Below, one piece after another: positions 1 to 8,624 of a stretch of DNA of 64,000 nt. A program made the translations under genes and the position numbers. The first letter of the stretch is position 1. Each line of letters starts with the position of its first letter. The notes under the pieces were generated by a model. The model ran no database searches and was not told the DNA's origin. It was given only the letters and a program-made list of their open reading frames with translations. Source of the stretch: Xanthomonas sp. Leaf148 (lineage in GTDB: Bacteria > Pseudomonadota > Gammaproteobacteria > Xanthomonadales > Xanthomonadaceae); contig NZ_LMOP01000008.1 of the NCBI RefSeq assembly GCF_001423585.1, forward strand, positions 1,687,118 through 1,751,117. Reading direction: 5' to 3'.

Positions 1-1778
1 TGCCGCCCCGCAGTGTGTGGCGGTTTTATCTGCATTATTTGCGTCCGTTATGGCCGATTCTGTTGGCCACGCTGGTCGCAGGGCTGCTGCTGGCGCTGGT
101 GGAAGTGGCGATGTTCGACTTCCTCGCTCGCATCGTGGATATGCTGGCCGAGCGACCGGGACCGGACTTCTTCCGTCGTCATGCGGGCGAGTTGCTATGG
201 ATGGCAGCGATCACGCTGGTGGCGCGGCCGCTGTTCACCGGGCTGCACAATCTGCTGGTCAATCAGGCCATTGTCCCGGGCCTGAGCAACCGCTCGCGCT
301 GGTTGATGCACAACTACGTGGTGCGCCAGAGCCTGGGCTTTTTCAACAACGATTTTGCCGGCCGCATCGCCAACCGGGTGATGCAGACGGGCACCTCGTT
401 GCGCGAATCGGCGGTGCAGATGGTCGATGCGCTCTGGTACATCGTGGTCTATACCGGCAGTGCCTTGTGGTTATTTGCGCAGGCCGACCCGTGGTTGATG
501 GCGCCGCTGCTGATCTGGCTGGTGGTGTATGTCGCGTTGATGGCGTTCTTTGTGCCGCGCATGAAGGCGCGTGCCTGGGTCGCATCTGACGCGCGTTCCA
601 AGGCCACCGGGCGCATCGTCGATGGCTATACCAATATTTCCACGCTCAAGTTATTCGCCCATGCAGGCCGCGAAGAAGCGTATGTGCACGACGCGCTCGA
701 TGAGCTGGCGGTCAAGCATCGCCGGCAGACACGGGTGACCACCGCCATGGATACGGCCATCGCGGTGGCCAACGGGTTCCTGATCGTAGGTACCTGCGCA
801 TTGTCGCTGTGGCTGTGGAACCGCGGGCAGATCAGCGTCGGTGCGATCACGCTGGCGACTGGACTGGTGATTCGCATCCACAACATGTCCGGTTGGATCA
901 TGTGGACGGTCAACGGCATCTTCGAAGACATCGGTAGCGTGCAGGACGGCATGCAAACCATCGCGCAGCCGCTGACCGTGCAGGATGTGCCGGATGCGGT
1001 ACCGCTGCGGGTCACCCAGGGTCAGGTGCACTTCGACCAGGTCCATTTCCACTACGGCAAGCGCGGCGGGGTGATCGCCGGGCTGGATCTGCAGGTGCGC
1101 GCGGGCGAAAAGATCGGCCTGGTGGGCCCTTCCGGTGCGGGTAAATCGACGTTGGTCAACGTGCTGCTGCGGCTGTACGACCTGGAGCAGGGGCGTATTT
1201 TGATCGACGGGCAGGACATCGCGCAGGTCACACAGGAAAGCCTGCGCGGGCAGATCGGTCTGGTGACGCAGGACACCTCGCTGCTGCATCGTTCGATCCG
1301 CGACAACCTGCTGTATGGCCGGCCGCAGGCCAGCGACGCGCAGATTCTCGAAGCCGTGCGCAAGGCGCGCGCGGAGAGCTTTATCGAGGCCTTGGTCGAT
1401 GGCGAAGGACGCCACGGCTTCGATGCGCATGTGGGCGAGCGCGGCGTCAAACTCTCCGGCGGTCAGCGCCAGCGCATCGCCATTGCGCGCGTGCTGTTGA
1501 AAGATGCGCCGATCCTGATTCTGGATGAAGCCACCTCGGCGCTGGATTCGGAAGTGGAAGCGGCGATCCAGGACAGCCTCGACGCATTGATGGGCAACAA
1601 GACCGTCATCGCGATCGCGCACCGGCTGTCCACCATTGCGCGCATGGACCGACTGGTGGTGATGGACGCCGGCCGCATCGTCGAAACCGGTACGCATGCG
1701 GAGCTGATCGCGCAGGGCGGGCTGTATGCACGCCTGTGGGCGCGGCAGACCGGTGGATTTGTTGCGGCGGATGGGTGA
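1..1778 (+). CDS. ABC exporter, fused permease and ATPase (5' end outside window)
   Basis: Inner-membrane ABC exporter half-transporter that presumably works as a homodimer; the substrate is unknown. The N-terminal part is a six-helix ABC transmembrane domain up to about residue 310. The nucleotide-binding domain follows, with Walker A GPSGAGKST near residue 372, the LSGGQ signature near 480 and Walker B ILILDEATSALD near 500, counted from the GTG at 15. All ATPase motifs look intact. The frame is open to the first base of the window, and related exporters carry a further 20-30 N-terminal residues, so I treat the GTG at 15 as internal and the gene as truncated by the window edge. Its stop lies 12 bases before an 8-bp tandem repeat. 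Confidence 0.9.
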   Translation, partial: PPRSVWRFYLHYLRPLWPILLATLVAGLLLALVEVAMFDFLARIVDMLAERPGPDFFRRHAGELLWMAAITLVARPLFTGLHNLLVNQAIVPGLSNRSRWLMHNYVVRQSLGFFNNDFAGRIANRVMQTGTSLRESAVQMVDALWYIVVYTGSALWLFAQADPWLMAPLLIWLVVYVALMAFFVPRMKARAWVASDARSKATGRIVDGYTNISTLKLFAHAGREEAYVHDALDELAVKHRRQTRVTTAMDTAIAVANGFLIVGTCALSLWLWNRGQISVGAITLATGLVIRIHNMSGWIMWTVNGIFEDIGSVQDGMQTIAQPLTVQDVPDAVPLRVTQGQVHFDQVHFHYGKRGGVIAGLDLQVRAGEKIGLVGPSGAGKSTLVNVLLRLYDLEQGRILIDGQDIAQVTQESLRGQIGLVTQDTSLLHRSIRDNLLYGRPQASDAQILEAVRKARAESFIEALVDGEGRHGFDAHVGERGVKLSGGQRQRIAIARVLLKDAPILILDEATSALDSEVEAAIQDSLDALMGNKTVIAIAHRLSTIARMDRLVVMDAGRIVETGTHAELIAQGGLYARLWARQTGGFVAADG

Positions 1779-1790
1779 GGGGAACGATGC

Positions 1791-1846
1791 TTGAGTGCTT
1801 GAGTGCTTGAGTGCTTGAGTGCTTGAGTGCTTGAGTGCTTGAGTGC
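1791..1846. repeat. Perfect 8-bp tandem repeat, 7 copies of TTGAGTGC
   Basis: Seven uninterrupted copies of TTGAGTGC start 12 bases after the ABC exporter stop codon. The tract is short, perfect and non-coding, so its copy number probably varies between strains. No terminator hairpin lies between the gene and the tract. Confidence 0.95.
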
Positions 1847-1898
1847 TCGATGCGAGAGAAGTGAGGTCGCACGCGGGAGTCGTAACGTCGAGATCTAG

Positions 1899-2580
1899 CC
1901 CCTCTCCCAGCGGGAGAGGGTGAGGGTATGGGGCGGAGCCACTCGCTAGTTTGGCGACACCAGGCTTCGCTCGCGCCCTCATCCGCCCCTGCGGGGCACC
2001 TTCTCCCGCATGCGGGAGAAGGGAGATAGTCAGCGCTTCATCCGTCTGTTGGAGCAAGCCCCTCTCCCAGCGGGAGAGGGGTTGGGGTGAGGGTGCGGGT
2101 CGTAGCCACTCGCTAGTTTGGCGACACCAGGCTTCGCTCGCGCCCTCATCCGCCCCTGCGGGGCACCTTCTCCCGCGTGCGGGAGAAGGGAAATAGTCAG
2201 CGATTCATCCGTCTGTTGGAGCAAGCCCCTTTCCCAGCGGGAGAGAGGTTGGGGTGAGGGTATAGGGCGGAGCCACTCGCTAGTTCGGCGACATCAGGCT
2301 TCGCTCGCGCCCTCATCCTCCCCTGCGGGGCACCTTCTCCCGCATGCGAGAGAAGGGAGAGAGTCAGCGCTTCATCCGTCTGTTGGAGCAAGCCCCTCTC
2401 CTAGCGGGAGAGGGGTTGGGGTGAGGGTACGGGGCGGAGCCGCTCGCTAGTTCGGCCACACCAGGCTTCGCTCGCGCCCTCATCCGCCCCTGCGGGGCAC
2501 CTTCTCCCGCGTGCGGGAGAAAGGAAGGAAGAGAGTCAGCACTTCATCCGTCTGTTGGACCAAGCCCCTCTCCCGCGAGG
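1899..2580. repeat. Array of about 167-bp direct repeats
   Basis: Four full units plus the start of a fifth begin at 1899, 2059, 2226, 2393 and 2565 (spacings 160, 167, 167 and 172). Each opens with an inverted repeat (CCCCTCTCCC, AGC, GGGAGAGGGG), then a GC-rich stretch containing GCCACTCGCTAGTT, then a second stem around CTTCTCCCGC and GCGGGAGAAGG, and ends with CATCCGTCTGTTGGAGCAAG. Units differ by point changes and small indels. All frames are shadowed by repeat-derived open frames that I do not regard as genes. This fills the gap between two convergent genes. Confidence 0.92.
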
Positions 2581-2592
2581 AGAAGGGAGTGC

Positions 2593-4401
2593 TTACTTAA
2601 TCGGCTGATCCAGCATCAGCTCGCGTGCAAAGCGCACCGGCGGGGCGCCGTAGGACAGCATCTTGTCGTGGTAGGCCTTTAGGTTGAAGTCCTTGCCCAG
2701 CTTGTCCTGCACCGCCTTGCGCGTGTCCAGATGTTCCTGCAAGCCGACGAAGTAGGTTGGCAGTTGCGCCGACGACAGCTGCGCACGCACCCATTTGCCC
2801 GAGGCTTCGCTTTCCTGCTGGAAGGTGTCGTGCGTCATCAGGTGCATCGCCTTGTCGCGGTCCCAGCCGTCCACATGCACGCCCTGGTCGAGAATGGCGT
2901 TGGCAATGGTGCGCAGGTAGAACTTGAGCTGCACCAGGTGGAACAGTGGGTCGTTATCCAGGTAGCCCTGTTCCTGCATCATGCGCTCGGTGTACACCGC
3001 CCAGCCTTCGGCGAACATGCCCGAGCGCAGCACCGCGCGCAGCGTGGAGGGGAACTTGGCCGAGTGCCAGCCTTCCAGGTAATGGCCCGGCGTGCCCTCG
3101 TGGATGCTGAGCAGATGGATCATGCGGGTGTTGTATTCGCGCAGGAACGAATCGACCTGCTTATCGTTCCAGTCGTCGGGAATCGGCGATACCGCATAGA
3201 AGGTCTTGAGATTCTTGTCGAGCGGGCCGGGCGAATCGCAATACGCCACCGCCACGCCACGCTGGAATTCCGGCATCAGGATGATGTCCACCGGCGAATC
3301 CGGCAGCGTCATCAAATCTTTCTGACGCACGAAGTTGGTGGACTGCGTCAGCGCTGCCTTGGCTTCGTCCACCACCTTGTCGCGCGCGGGCTTGTCGGCA
3401 TACGCCAGTTCCAGCGCGGCTTCTATTGCAGCCTGTTGCTGATCGTCGGTCGGCGAGGCGGGCAGCTTCGGTGCGCCCGGTTTGTCCTTGAGCAAGGTGC
3501 GCGCAATGCCGTACATCTCGCTGCGCACGCGTTTGAGCTCGGACTCCGCACGCTGTTTGATGTCGGCGCGCGACAGCGACGACAGCAGCGCGAATTTCAG
3601 CTTTTGATCGTACTTTTCTGCACCGACACGGAAGTCCCCCTTGGCATTGGGCACCAGCACGGTGTCCAGCCAGGTCTGCTGCTCGGTCACGGCCTTGCGC
3701 AGGTTGTCGATGGCGGCCTGCGCGCGCGCCGCTTCGATCGGGCCAAGCTGGCCGATGTTGGGCGCGATGAAGGTATCGACAATGCTCAGGATGCCCTTGT
3801 TCTGCTTGGCCACCGTCTCGGCGTGGATCTTGGGCACGCGCGCCGGGTCCAGGTTCTCGCGCGCCTGCGCAAAGATGCTCGGGATTTTTTCCATGCGCTG
3901 GGTGGCCGACGCCAGGCGCTCGGGCAGCGGTGCGAACTCGCGCGCCATCAGGCCGTACAACGCGCTACCGGCCAGGCCGTTGTAGACCTGCGGGTCCCAG
4001 GCCCAGCTCTGCAGGACCTCGGTATTCCAGATTTCCGATTGCAACTGGTTACGCAAGATCGCTGCATCGACCTGGTTCTCGCGCGACAGCTTGGCGATGT
4101 CGATCGCCTCCAGCTCGGTCAGCAGCTTCTTGCCGGCATCCAGGCTGCGCTGGCGCCCGGCGGTGCTGAGATCGTCGATCTGCGTATCGAAGCGGTGATC
4201 GCCGGTCTGGGTGGCGGTGACCGGCGACAGCTGCATCCAGGTGTCCAGGGCCTGCTTGGAGAGCGCGGCAAAGCGCGCATCCGCGGTCTGCGCGTCGTGC
4301 GCGCCGGCGGGCGGCGTGGTGCCGGCGCTCGGCGATGCGGGCTGCTGTTGGCAGGCACTCAGGCCGGCGATCAGGGCGAGGACAAGCAGGCGTTGACGCA
4401 T
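2593..4401 (-). CDS. DUF885 family protein, predicted lipoprotein
   Basis: Member of the DUF885 family, which is related to zinc metallopeptidases; the substrate is unknown. The 602-residue product begins with a lipoprotein signal (MRQRLLVLALIAGLSAC, lipobox Cys17), so it should be anchored in the periplasm. The family signature HEGTPGH, a probable metal-binding and catalytic motif, is near residue 433. I chose the ATG at 4401 because it gives a clean signal peptide; the frame stays open upstream to 4563, but that extension is Arg/Pro-rich and places the signal peptide internally. It is convergent with the upstream exporter across the repeat array. Confidence 0.85.
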   Translation of the reverse strand: MRQRLLVLALIAGLSACQQQPASPSAGTTPPAGAHDAQTADARFAALSKQALDTWMQLSPVTATQTGDHRFDTQIDDLSTAGRQRSLDAGKKLLTELEAIDIAKLSRENQVDAAILRNQLQSEIWNTEVLQSWAWDPQVYNGLAGSALYGLMAREFAPLPERLASATQRMEKIPSIFAQARENLDPARVPKIHAETVAKQNKGILSIVDTFIAPNIGQLGPIEAARAQAAIDNLRKAVTEQQTWLDTVLVPNAKGDFRVGAEKYDQKLKFALLSSLSRADIKQRAESELKRVRSEMYGIARTLLKDKPGAPKLPASPTDDQQQAAIEAALELAYADKPARDKVVDEAKAALTQSTNFVRQKDLMTLPDSPVDIILMPEFQRGVAVAYCDSPGPLDKNLKTFYAVSPIPDDWNDKQVDSFLREYNTRMIHLLSIHEGTPGHYLEGWHSAKFPSTLRAVLRSGMFAEGWAVYTERMMQEQGYLDNDPLFHLVQLKFYLRTIANAILDQGVHVDGWDRDKAMHLMTHDTFQQESEASGKWVRAQLSSAQLPTYFVGLQEHLDTRKAVQDKLGKDFNLKAYHDKMLSYGAPPVRFARELMLDQPIK

Positions 4402-4635
4402 GGTGGGTCCTGATGGAATCAATCCGCCAGCATAGGCAACTGTGCGGTTGTCCGCATCCACCATTGGTTTAGAGTGGCGATCGAATCGGTGCGCCGCCCA
4501 CCAAGGCGGCCGCAGCCGTTGTCCGGCATCGGCCGGTAGCGGGCGAATCCTCGCCGCTGCCATGCCCGCTGTCGCGACCTACCGTTTGCCCGTTGTACGC
4601 CACAGTCAGGTGGCGCTTTCCAAGGAGGAAGACCC

Positions 4636-4992
4636 ATGCTGTATGCCGGTAGTTGTCATTGCGGAAGTATCGCGTTCGAACTGGAGACCGATGCGCCGAT
4701 CACCGAGGTCTACGACTGCAATTGCTCGCTTTGCCGTCGCCGCGGTGGTCTGCTCTGGTTCGGCACACGCACCCAACTGCGCCTGCAGGCGGCCGCGGAG
4801 GCGGTTGGCACCTACCGCTTCAATCATCACCATATCGAGCATCATCATTGCCCGCACTGCGGCATTGCGCCCTTCAGCGAGGGGGCCAACCCCAAGACCG
4901 GCGAAGCCAGCGTTGCGGTCAACGTGCGCTGCCTGCCCGCGCTGGATCTGACCACCTTGCGCGTGCAACAGGTCGATGGAGCCAGCCGATGA
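4636..4992 (+). CDS. GFA family zinc-binding protein
   Basis: Small protein (118 residues) of the glutathione-dependent formaldehyde-activating (GFA) fold. Zinc-ligand clusters are visible: CHCG near residue 8, CNCSLC near 29-34 and the HCPHCG motif near 73-78. Many family members have no proven formaldehyde role, so only the fold is called. An AAGGAGG ribosome site precedes the ATG at 4636. Its TGA overlaps the ATG of the next gene as ATGA, which implies translational coupling. Confidence 0.88.
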   Translation: MLYAGSCHCGSIAFELETDAPITEVYDCNCSLCRRRGGLLWFGTRTQLRLQAAAEAVGTYRFNHHHIEHHHCPHCGIAPFSEGANPKTGEASVAVNVRCLPALDLTTLRVQQVDGASR

Positions 4993-5792
4993 GGCGCGGC
5001 GTGCGCTGGCCCGGCATCGCGCTGCTGGTCGGCTGGGCCCTGTGCGGATGTGCGCGGCCTCAGGGAGAGATGGCCGCAGACGGCGGTGCGCCAGCGCCGG
5101 CGCCGCCAGCTGCGCAGGGCAATGCACTGGCTTACGAACACGATGTGCGGATCGAGTTGCCAGCCGATCAGATCGGCGAGCGCATCGCGGCGGTCCGTGC
5201 AGCCTGTCAGAGCGCACAGTTCGGCACCTGCGCGCTGTTGGCGGTGGAACAGGATGGTGGGCGCGAGCCCAGCGGCAGCGTTCGCATGCGCATGGTGCCC
5301 GAGGGCATCGAGCCACTGGTGCAACTGGCCGGCCAGCATGGCGATGTGGCGGCACGCAGCACGCACGCCGAGGATCTGGCCCAGCAGATTGCCGATACCG
5401 GTCTGGCACAGGCGCGGCTGCAGAAAGAACACGCGCGTCTGCTGGAATTGCAGCAACGTCGCGATCTGGCGGTGAGCGATCTGCTTGCATTGTCCAAGCG
5501 CCTGGCCGAGATCGAGGCCGAAGCGCAGCAAACCCAGCAAGAAGCGGCGCAGCAGCAACGCCGTATCCGCACCCAGTTACTGACGCTCAACTTCCGCAGT
5601 ACCGGCGGGGAGCAGGGCAGAAGCGAGATTGCGCAGGCAGCTGCCGAGTTCGGTCAGGTGTTTTCGTCCAGCGTGGCGTTCGTGATCCGTGCGGTTGCGG
5701 CATTGCTGCCAGTGGCACTGGTGGCGGCGATCGTCGGCTGGCTGCTGTTGCAGGCGTGGCGCTGGCGCGCGCGGCGTCGCCGGATGTCCTGA
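4989..5792 (+). CDS. DUF4349 domain lipoprotein
   Basis: The 267-residue product resembles DUF4349 proteins, which are envelope proteins of unknown role. It has an N-terminal hydrophobic signal ending in LCGC (probable lipidation at Cys21), a globular region, a Gln/Glu/Arg-rich coiled-coil stretch at about residues 130-200, and a C-terminal membrane helix at about 225-250 followed by an Arg-rich tail. Lipid and helix together suggest a protein bridging or embedded in an envelope membrane. The ATG at 4989 overlaps the stop of the GFA gene and was chosen over an upstream open frame for that reason. Confidence 0.8.
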   Translation: MRRGVRWPGIALLVGWALCGCARPQGEMAADGGAPAPAPPAAQGNALAYEHDVRIELPADQIGERIAAVRAACQSAQFGTCALLAVEQDGGREPSGSVRMRMVPEGIEPLVQLAGQHGDVAARSTHAEDLAQQIADTGLAQARLQKEHARLLELQQRRDLAVSDLLALSKRLAEIEAEAQQTQQEAAQQQRRIRTQLLTLNFRSTGGEQGRSEIAQAAAEFGQVFSSSVAFVIRAVAALLPVALVAAIVGWLLLQAWRWRARRRRMS

Positions 5793-5796
5793 CCTG

Positions 5797-5832
5797 CGCG
5801 CGGCTGGGCGGCACTGCCGCACCAGCCGCGCG
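5797..5832 (+). terminator. Stem-loop after DUF4349 gene
   Basis: A perfect 11-bp stem (CGCGCGGCTGG paired with CCAGCCGCGCG) with a 14-base loop begins 4 bases after the DUF4349 stop. There is no clear T-run, so termination is inferred from position and stem strength. Confidence 0.55.
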
Positions 5833-6115
5833 TGACTGGCGCCGGCGTATGTCTTTTGAAGCCGCGCTGGGTAAAGTAGTGCAGGACGCATGTGCAAAGC
5901 GCATGCAATTGCAAAGCGCATGCAATCTGGTATGTGCATCGACATGGCCGCGTGTTAACAGCGCTGTTCGACCAGGTCGCTTCCAGCGTGCTGTAAGCCT
6001 CCGGTGCGAGCACCGCTCGCTGAAACCAAGGCGCCAGCGGGCCGTAGGCTTCGTCGGGAAAAAGGCAGGCCGACTGCAGGCATCGAGCGATGCTGCAGTC
6101 TTGCCCAGCGCAGGC
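5833..6115. other. Gene-free gap with a tandem GCATGCAA-type repeat
   Basis: No convincing gene is present. At 5894-5926 a 17-bp element (GCAAAGCGCATGCAATT) occurs twice in tandem. The rest is ordinary GC-rich intergenic sequence between two convergent genes. Confidence 0.6.
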
Positions 6116-6409
6116 TCAGCCTTCGTCGACTTCGTATTCGACAAACACGTCCAGCTGCAAGGCCAGTTCCTGCACCGCGTCGCGCACCTTCTGCGCGGTG
6201 GCTTCGTTGCCGGCTTCTACTTCGAATTCGTGGCTGCCCGGACCTTCGTCGTCGGACAGGCCGGCCGAGCTGGAATCGTCGTCGTCCAGATGCGGCATCA
6301 GGTCGTCCACTTCTTCGACGTGCTCGATACCTTCGATGCTCTGCAGCAGGTTGGCGATGGCACGTGCGTCGTCGTCGGTGCCGGTGATACGCATGCGAAG
6401 AGTCGGCAT
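6116..6409 (-). CDS. Small acidic conserved hypothetical protein
   Basis: I do not recognise a named family. The 97-residue product starts MPTLRMRITGTDDD and consists of two similar beta-alpha-beta-like halves joined by a very acidic linker (DDDDSS...DDEGPGSHEFE at about residues 43-60). The strand-helix pattern resembles ACT or ferredoxin-like small domains, but that is only inference. The ATG at 6409 is preceded by GGAAGC at good spacing; an upstream in-frame ATG at 6460 would add an unlikely tail. It lies 81 bases downstream of the DUF2867 gene on the same strand and could be co-transcribed with it. Confidence 0.65.
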   Translation of the reverse strand: MPTLRMRITGTDDDARAIANLLQSIEGIEHVEEVDDLMPHLDDDDSSSAGLSDDEGPGSHEFEVEAGNEATAQKVRDAVQELALQLDVFVEYEVDEG

Positions 6410-6490
6410 GGGAAAGCTTCCTTGGATTGGGGACCCAAAGCCTAGGCAGCGGTCAGGCAAGATCGGGTGATGGCTGCGTGCGCCGGCTGC

Positions 6491-7930
6491 TCACGCGCGC
6501 TTGGCTGTCGCCTGTACCGGGGCGGTATCCAGCACCGGCACCAGCAGCGCCTGCGCGGCAGTGCGCAGCAGTGCCGGCGCGATGTAGCGATGGTGCACGC
6601 CGTCCACCAAGGCCATGTAGACGCGGCCAAACGTATTACGGCAGGCCACCCGCGTCTCCAGGCTCAGCTCCACGCTGCCATCCTCCAGTACCTCCACGCC
6701 CACGCTGCTACGGAAGACCAGGTGGCGGTCGTCGGCGCCCAGCAGTACCTGCACGCGTCGGTCCAGTGGCGCGGTGTCTTGCGCAAGCACCGGGAACCGG
6801 CCCGCGAACAGACAGTCGCGCTGCGCCGACAGCAACGACGACACCGGGCAGCCCAGCGGCGAGGTCCGCAATTGCAATGGCGCCACCAGCGCATTGCGCA
6901 GCCGCATCAACCAGGTCACGCCCGGCGGGGCGCGCTCGGTGAATCCTTCCAGCAGCAACGCCATCAAGGTGTGCGCACCGTGCTGACGTAACTGATGCGG
7001 CTGCAGGCGCAGACGCACGCTGTCCTGATGGTCGAAGCGTTGCAGATGCCGGGTCAGCAGCGAGCCGGGCTTGGGCTCGGCATGCACGCTGACCTGCGCC
7101 CGCTGCGGTGCAAGCGCAACGAACCCCACCGGCCGCCGCAGCCGGCTCACTGCCTGGCGCAGCCTGCCGCTGAAGGAGCGCAGCCGGCCGCACCAGGCAA
7201 ACCGGCTGCTGCCCGGCGATGCGGCCAGCGACAGACCCACGGTGGGAATCTGCAGCGCACGCGCCTGCGCCGAGGCCAGCAGCGCAATCACTGACTCGGG
7301 CAGCGTTTCGGTGAGCGTTGCGATATCGGCGGTACCGGCCAGCACGCGTGCGCGCACCGCATCGCTCAACTCACCGCCGGCCTCATCGCTGTGGCAGGAC
7401 AGTGCAAAAAACGCCGGGTGTGCGGCCTGCGCTTTCAGCGGTGCGAACTGGTGCCAGGTGCCGCCGCCAAAGCGCACGGTAAACAGGCAATCGGCCGGCA
7501 GATCGATATGCCGCAACGCCGCCAAAAAGTGCTGCGGGTCCTGTTCAATCTGCTCCATCGAGGCAGTGCAAAAGCGCAGTTGCGCGCCACTGCTGCCGGT
7601 GATGGCGGTGAACATGCGATGCCCGGCATGGCGATGGAACGGGTGGCCATTGGCGCCCACCGCAAACGAGAACAGCGCGGTCGATTCGCCGTGCGCAAAA
7701 TCGGTGCCGGCCAGGCGTGCCGATGGCTCGTCCAGCGCATCGTGAAAGCTGGGATGCGCGCGCTGGCGGCGGCAGGCCTGGTCGATCAACGGGTTGCCGG
7801 CGCCCACTCCCAGCTGTGCGATCAGCGTGACCTCCACCGGCAGGCCGCCGCTGTAGGACTCCAGACGGACGGACGGAAAACCTGCGTGTGCGTCGGCAGG
7901 GCGGTGCTGGGGTGTGCTGAACATCGGCAT
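6491..7930 (-). CDS. DUF2867 domain-containing protein, 479 residues
   Basis: The C-terminal part (about residues 320-470) looks like the DUF2867 domain, with the pattern LLLEGFTERAPPGVTWLMRLRN and a later LETRVACRNTFGRVYMALVD segment. The N-terminal 300 residues are not something I can name; they contain the His-rich stretches ANGHPFHRHAGHRMF and GGGTWHQF, which could bind a metal or form a cupin-like fold. No signal peptide is seen. It begins 24 bases downstream of the ArsR gene on the same strand, so the two are very probably one operon and this gene is the likely regulated target. Confidence 0.72.
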   Translation of the reverse strand: MPMFSTPQHRPADAHAGFPSVRLESYSGGLPVEVTLIAQLGVGAGNPLIDQACRRQRAHPSFHDALDEPSARLAGTDFAHGESTALFSFAVGANGHPFHRHAGHRMFTAITGSSGAQLRFCTASMEQIEQDPQHFLAALRHIDLPADCLFTVRFGGGTWHQFAPLKAQAAHPAFFALSCHSDEAGGELSDAVRARVLAGTADIATLTETLPESVIALLASAQARALQIPTVGLSLAASPGSSRFAWCGRLRSFSGRLRQAVSRLRRPVGFVALAPQRAQVSVHAEPKPGSLLTRHLQRFDHQDSVRLRLQPHQLRQHGAHTLMALLLEGFTERAPPGVTWLMRLRNALVAPLQLRTSPLGCPVSSLLSAQRDCLFAGRFPVLAQDTAPLDRRVQVLLGADDRHLVFRSSVGVEVLEDGSVELSLETRVACRNTFGRVYMALVDGVHHRYIAPALLRTAAQALLVPVLDTAPVQATAKRA

Positions 7931-7954
7931 GAGTCCTTTGCGGCCGGAGGTGAG

Positions 7955-8269
7955 TCAGGAGGTCTTCTTGGTCAAGGCACGCGCCTTGCGTTTGATCGGT
8001 GCCGAGGCCGGGCAGACCTCGAAGGCAAAGCTGCTGAGGGTGTTGACCAGGTTGTCCGGGGTGAGCCGGTAGATCACGAACTGGCCGCGACGCTCGCTGG
8101 ACACCAGCCCGGCGGTTTCCAGCACCGACAGATGCCGCGAGATCGCCGGCGCGCTCATTTCGAACAACTGCCCGATCTGCCCGGCGGTGAGTTCCTGGTC
8201 TGCCAGGCACGCCAGCATCTTGCGGCGGGGTTGGGAGGCGAGGGCTTCGAAGACGCGGTCGATGGACAT
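7955..8269 (-). CDS. ArsR family winged-helix transcription regulator
   Basis: The 104-residue product has the ArsR/SmtB winged-helix fold: RRKMLACLADQELTAGQIGQL followed by the recognition helix in APAISRHLSVLETAGLV and the wing ERRGQFVIYRL. There is no cluster of cysteines in the recognition helix as in metal sensors, so it belongs to the SdpR/YgaV-like group with an unknown signal. The C-terminus is Lys/Arg-rich. It heads a two-gene operon with the DUF2867 gene, and a palindromic AT-rich site lies directly upstream, which suggests autoregulation. Confidence 0.88.
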   Translation of the reverse strand: MSIDRVFEALASQPRRKMLACLADQELTAGQIGQLFEMSAPAISRHLSVLETAGLVSSERRGQFVIYRLTPDNLVNTLSSFAFEVCPASAPIKRKARALTKKTS

Positions 8270-8280
8270 AAGGGTTTAAG

Positions 8281-8305
8281 TAATTAACGAATTAGCTAAT
8301 TAATT
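8281..8305. promoter_or_regulatory. Candidate ArsR operator, AT-rich palindrome
   Basis: The perfect 12-bp palindrome AATTAGCTAATT lies at 8290-8301, flanked on both sides by TAATTAA-like half-sites. It starts 12 bases upstream of the ArsR start codon and is strikingly AT-rich in a GC-rich genome. ArsR family proteins usually bind such imperfect AT-rich dyads overlapping their own promoters. The remaining bases to 8624 hold no recognisable gene. Confidence 0.65.
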
Positions 8306-8624
8306 GACTTTATGGCGGCCGATGTCAAGCGTTTTTTTTGGGGGGCGCTCCCGGGCTACGGCCGGGTGCATCTGGCGAATGCCGCAAGCATTGCTGCGAT
8401 GGACGATGCCGCGGCGGCTCACGCCGGGAGCGCACGGGATCTACCGACGCTGTGGCGCAGGGTGCGGCCGATTGGCGATGAGCGCCTTTGTCGCCAGTGG
8501 CCTGCACGACTGGCAGGCCACCTCAATCCAGGAACAATAGCGCGCGCTTCGAGAACGTCACGCTCAGGTGATCCAATGATGCGACGTCTGGCCGGCGAGA
8601 CTGCAGCGGTTCAAGCGGCCACTC

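Noticed and set aside
1951..2450. Repeated short open frames in the 167-bp array
   Set aside because: They are the same repeat translated in each unit, with no ribosome sites and no frame conservation across indels.
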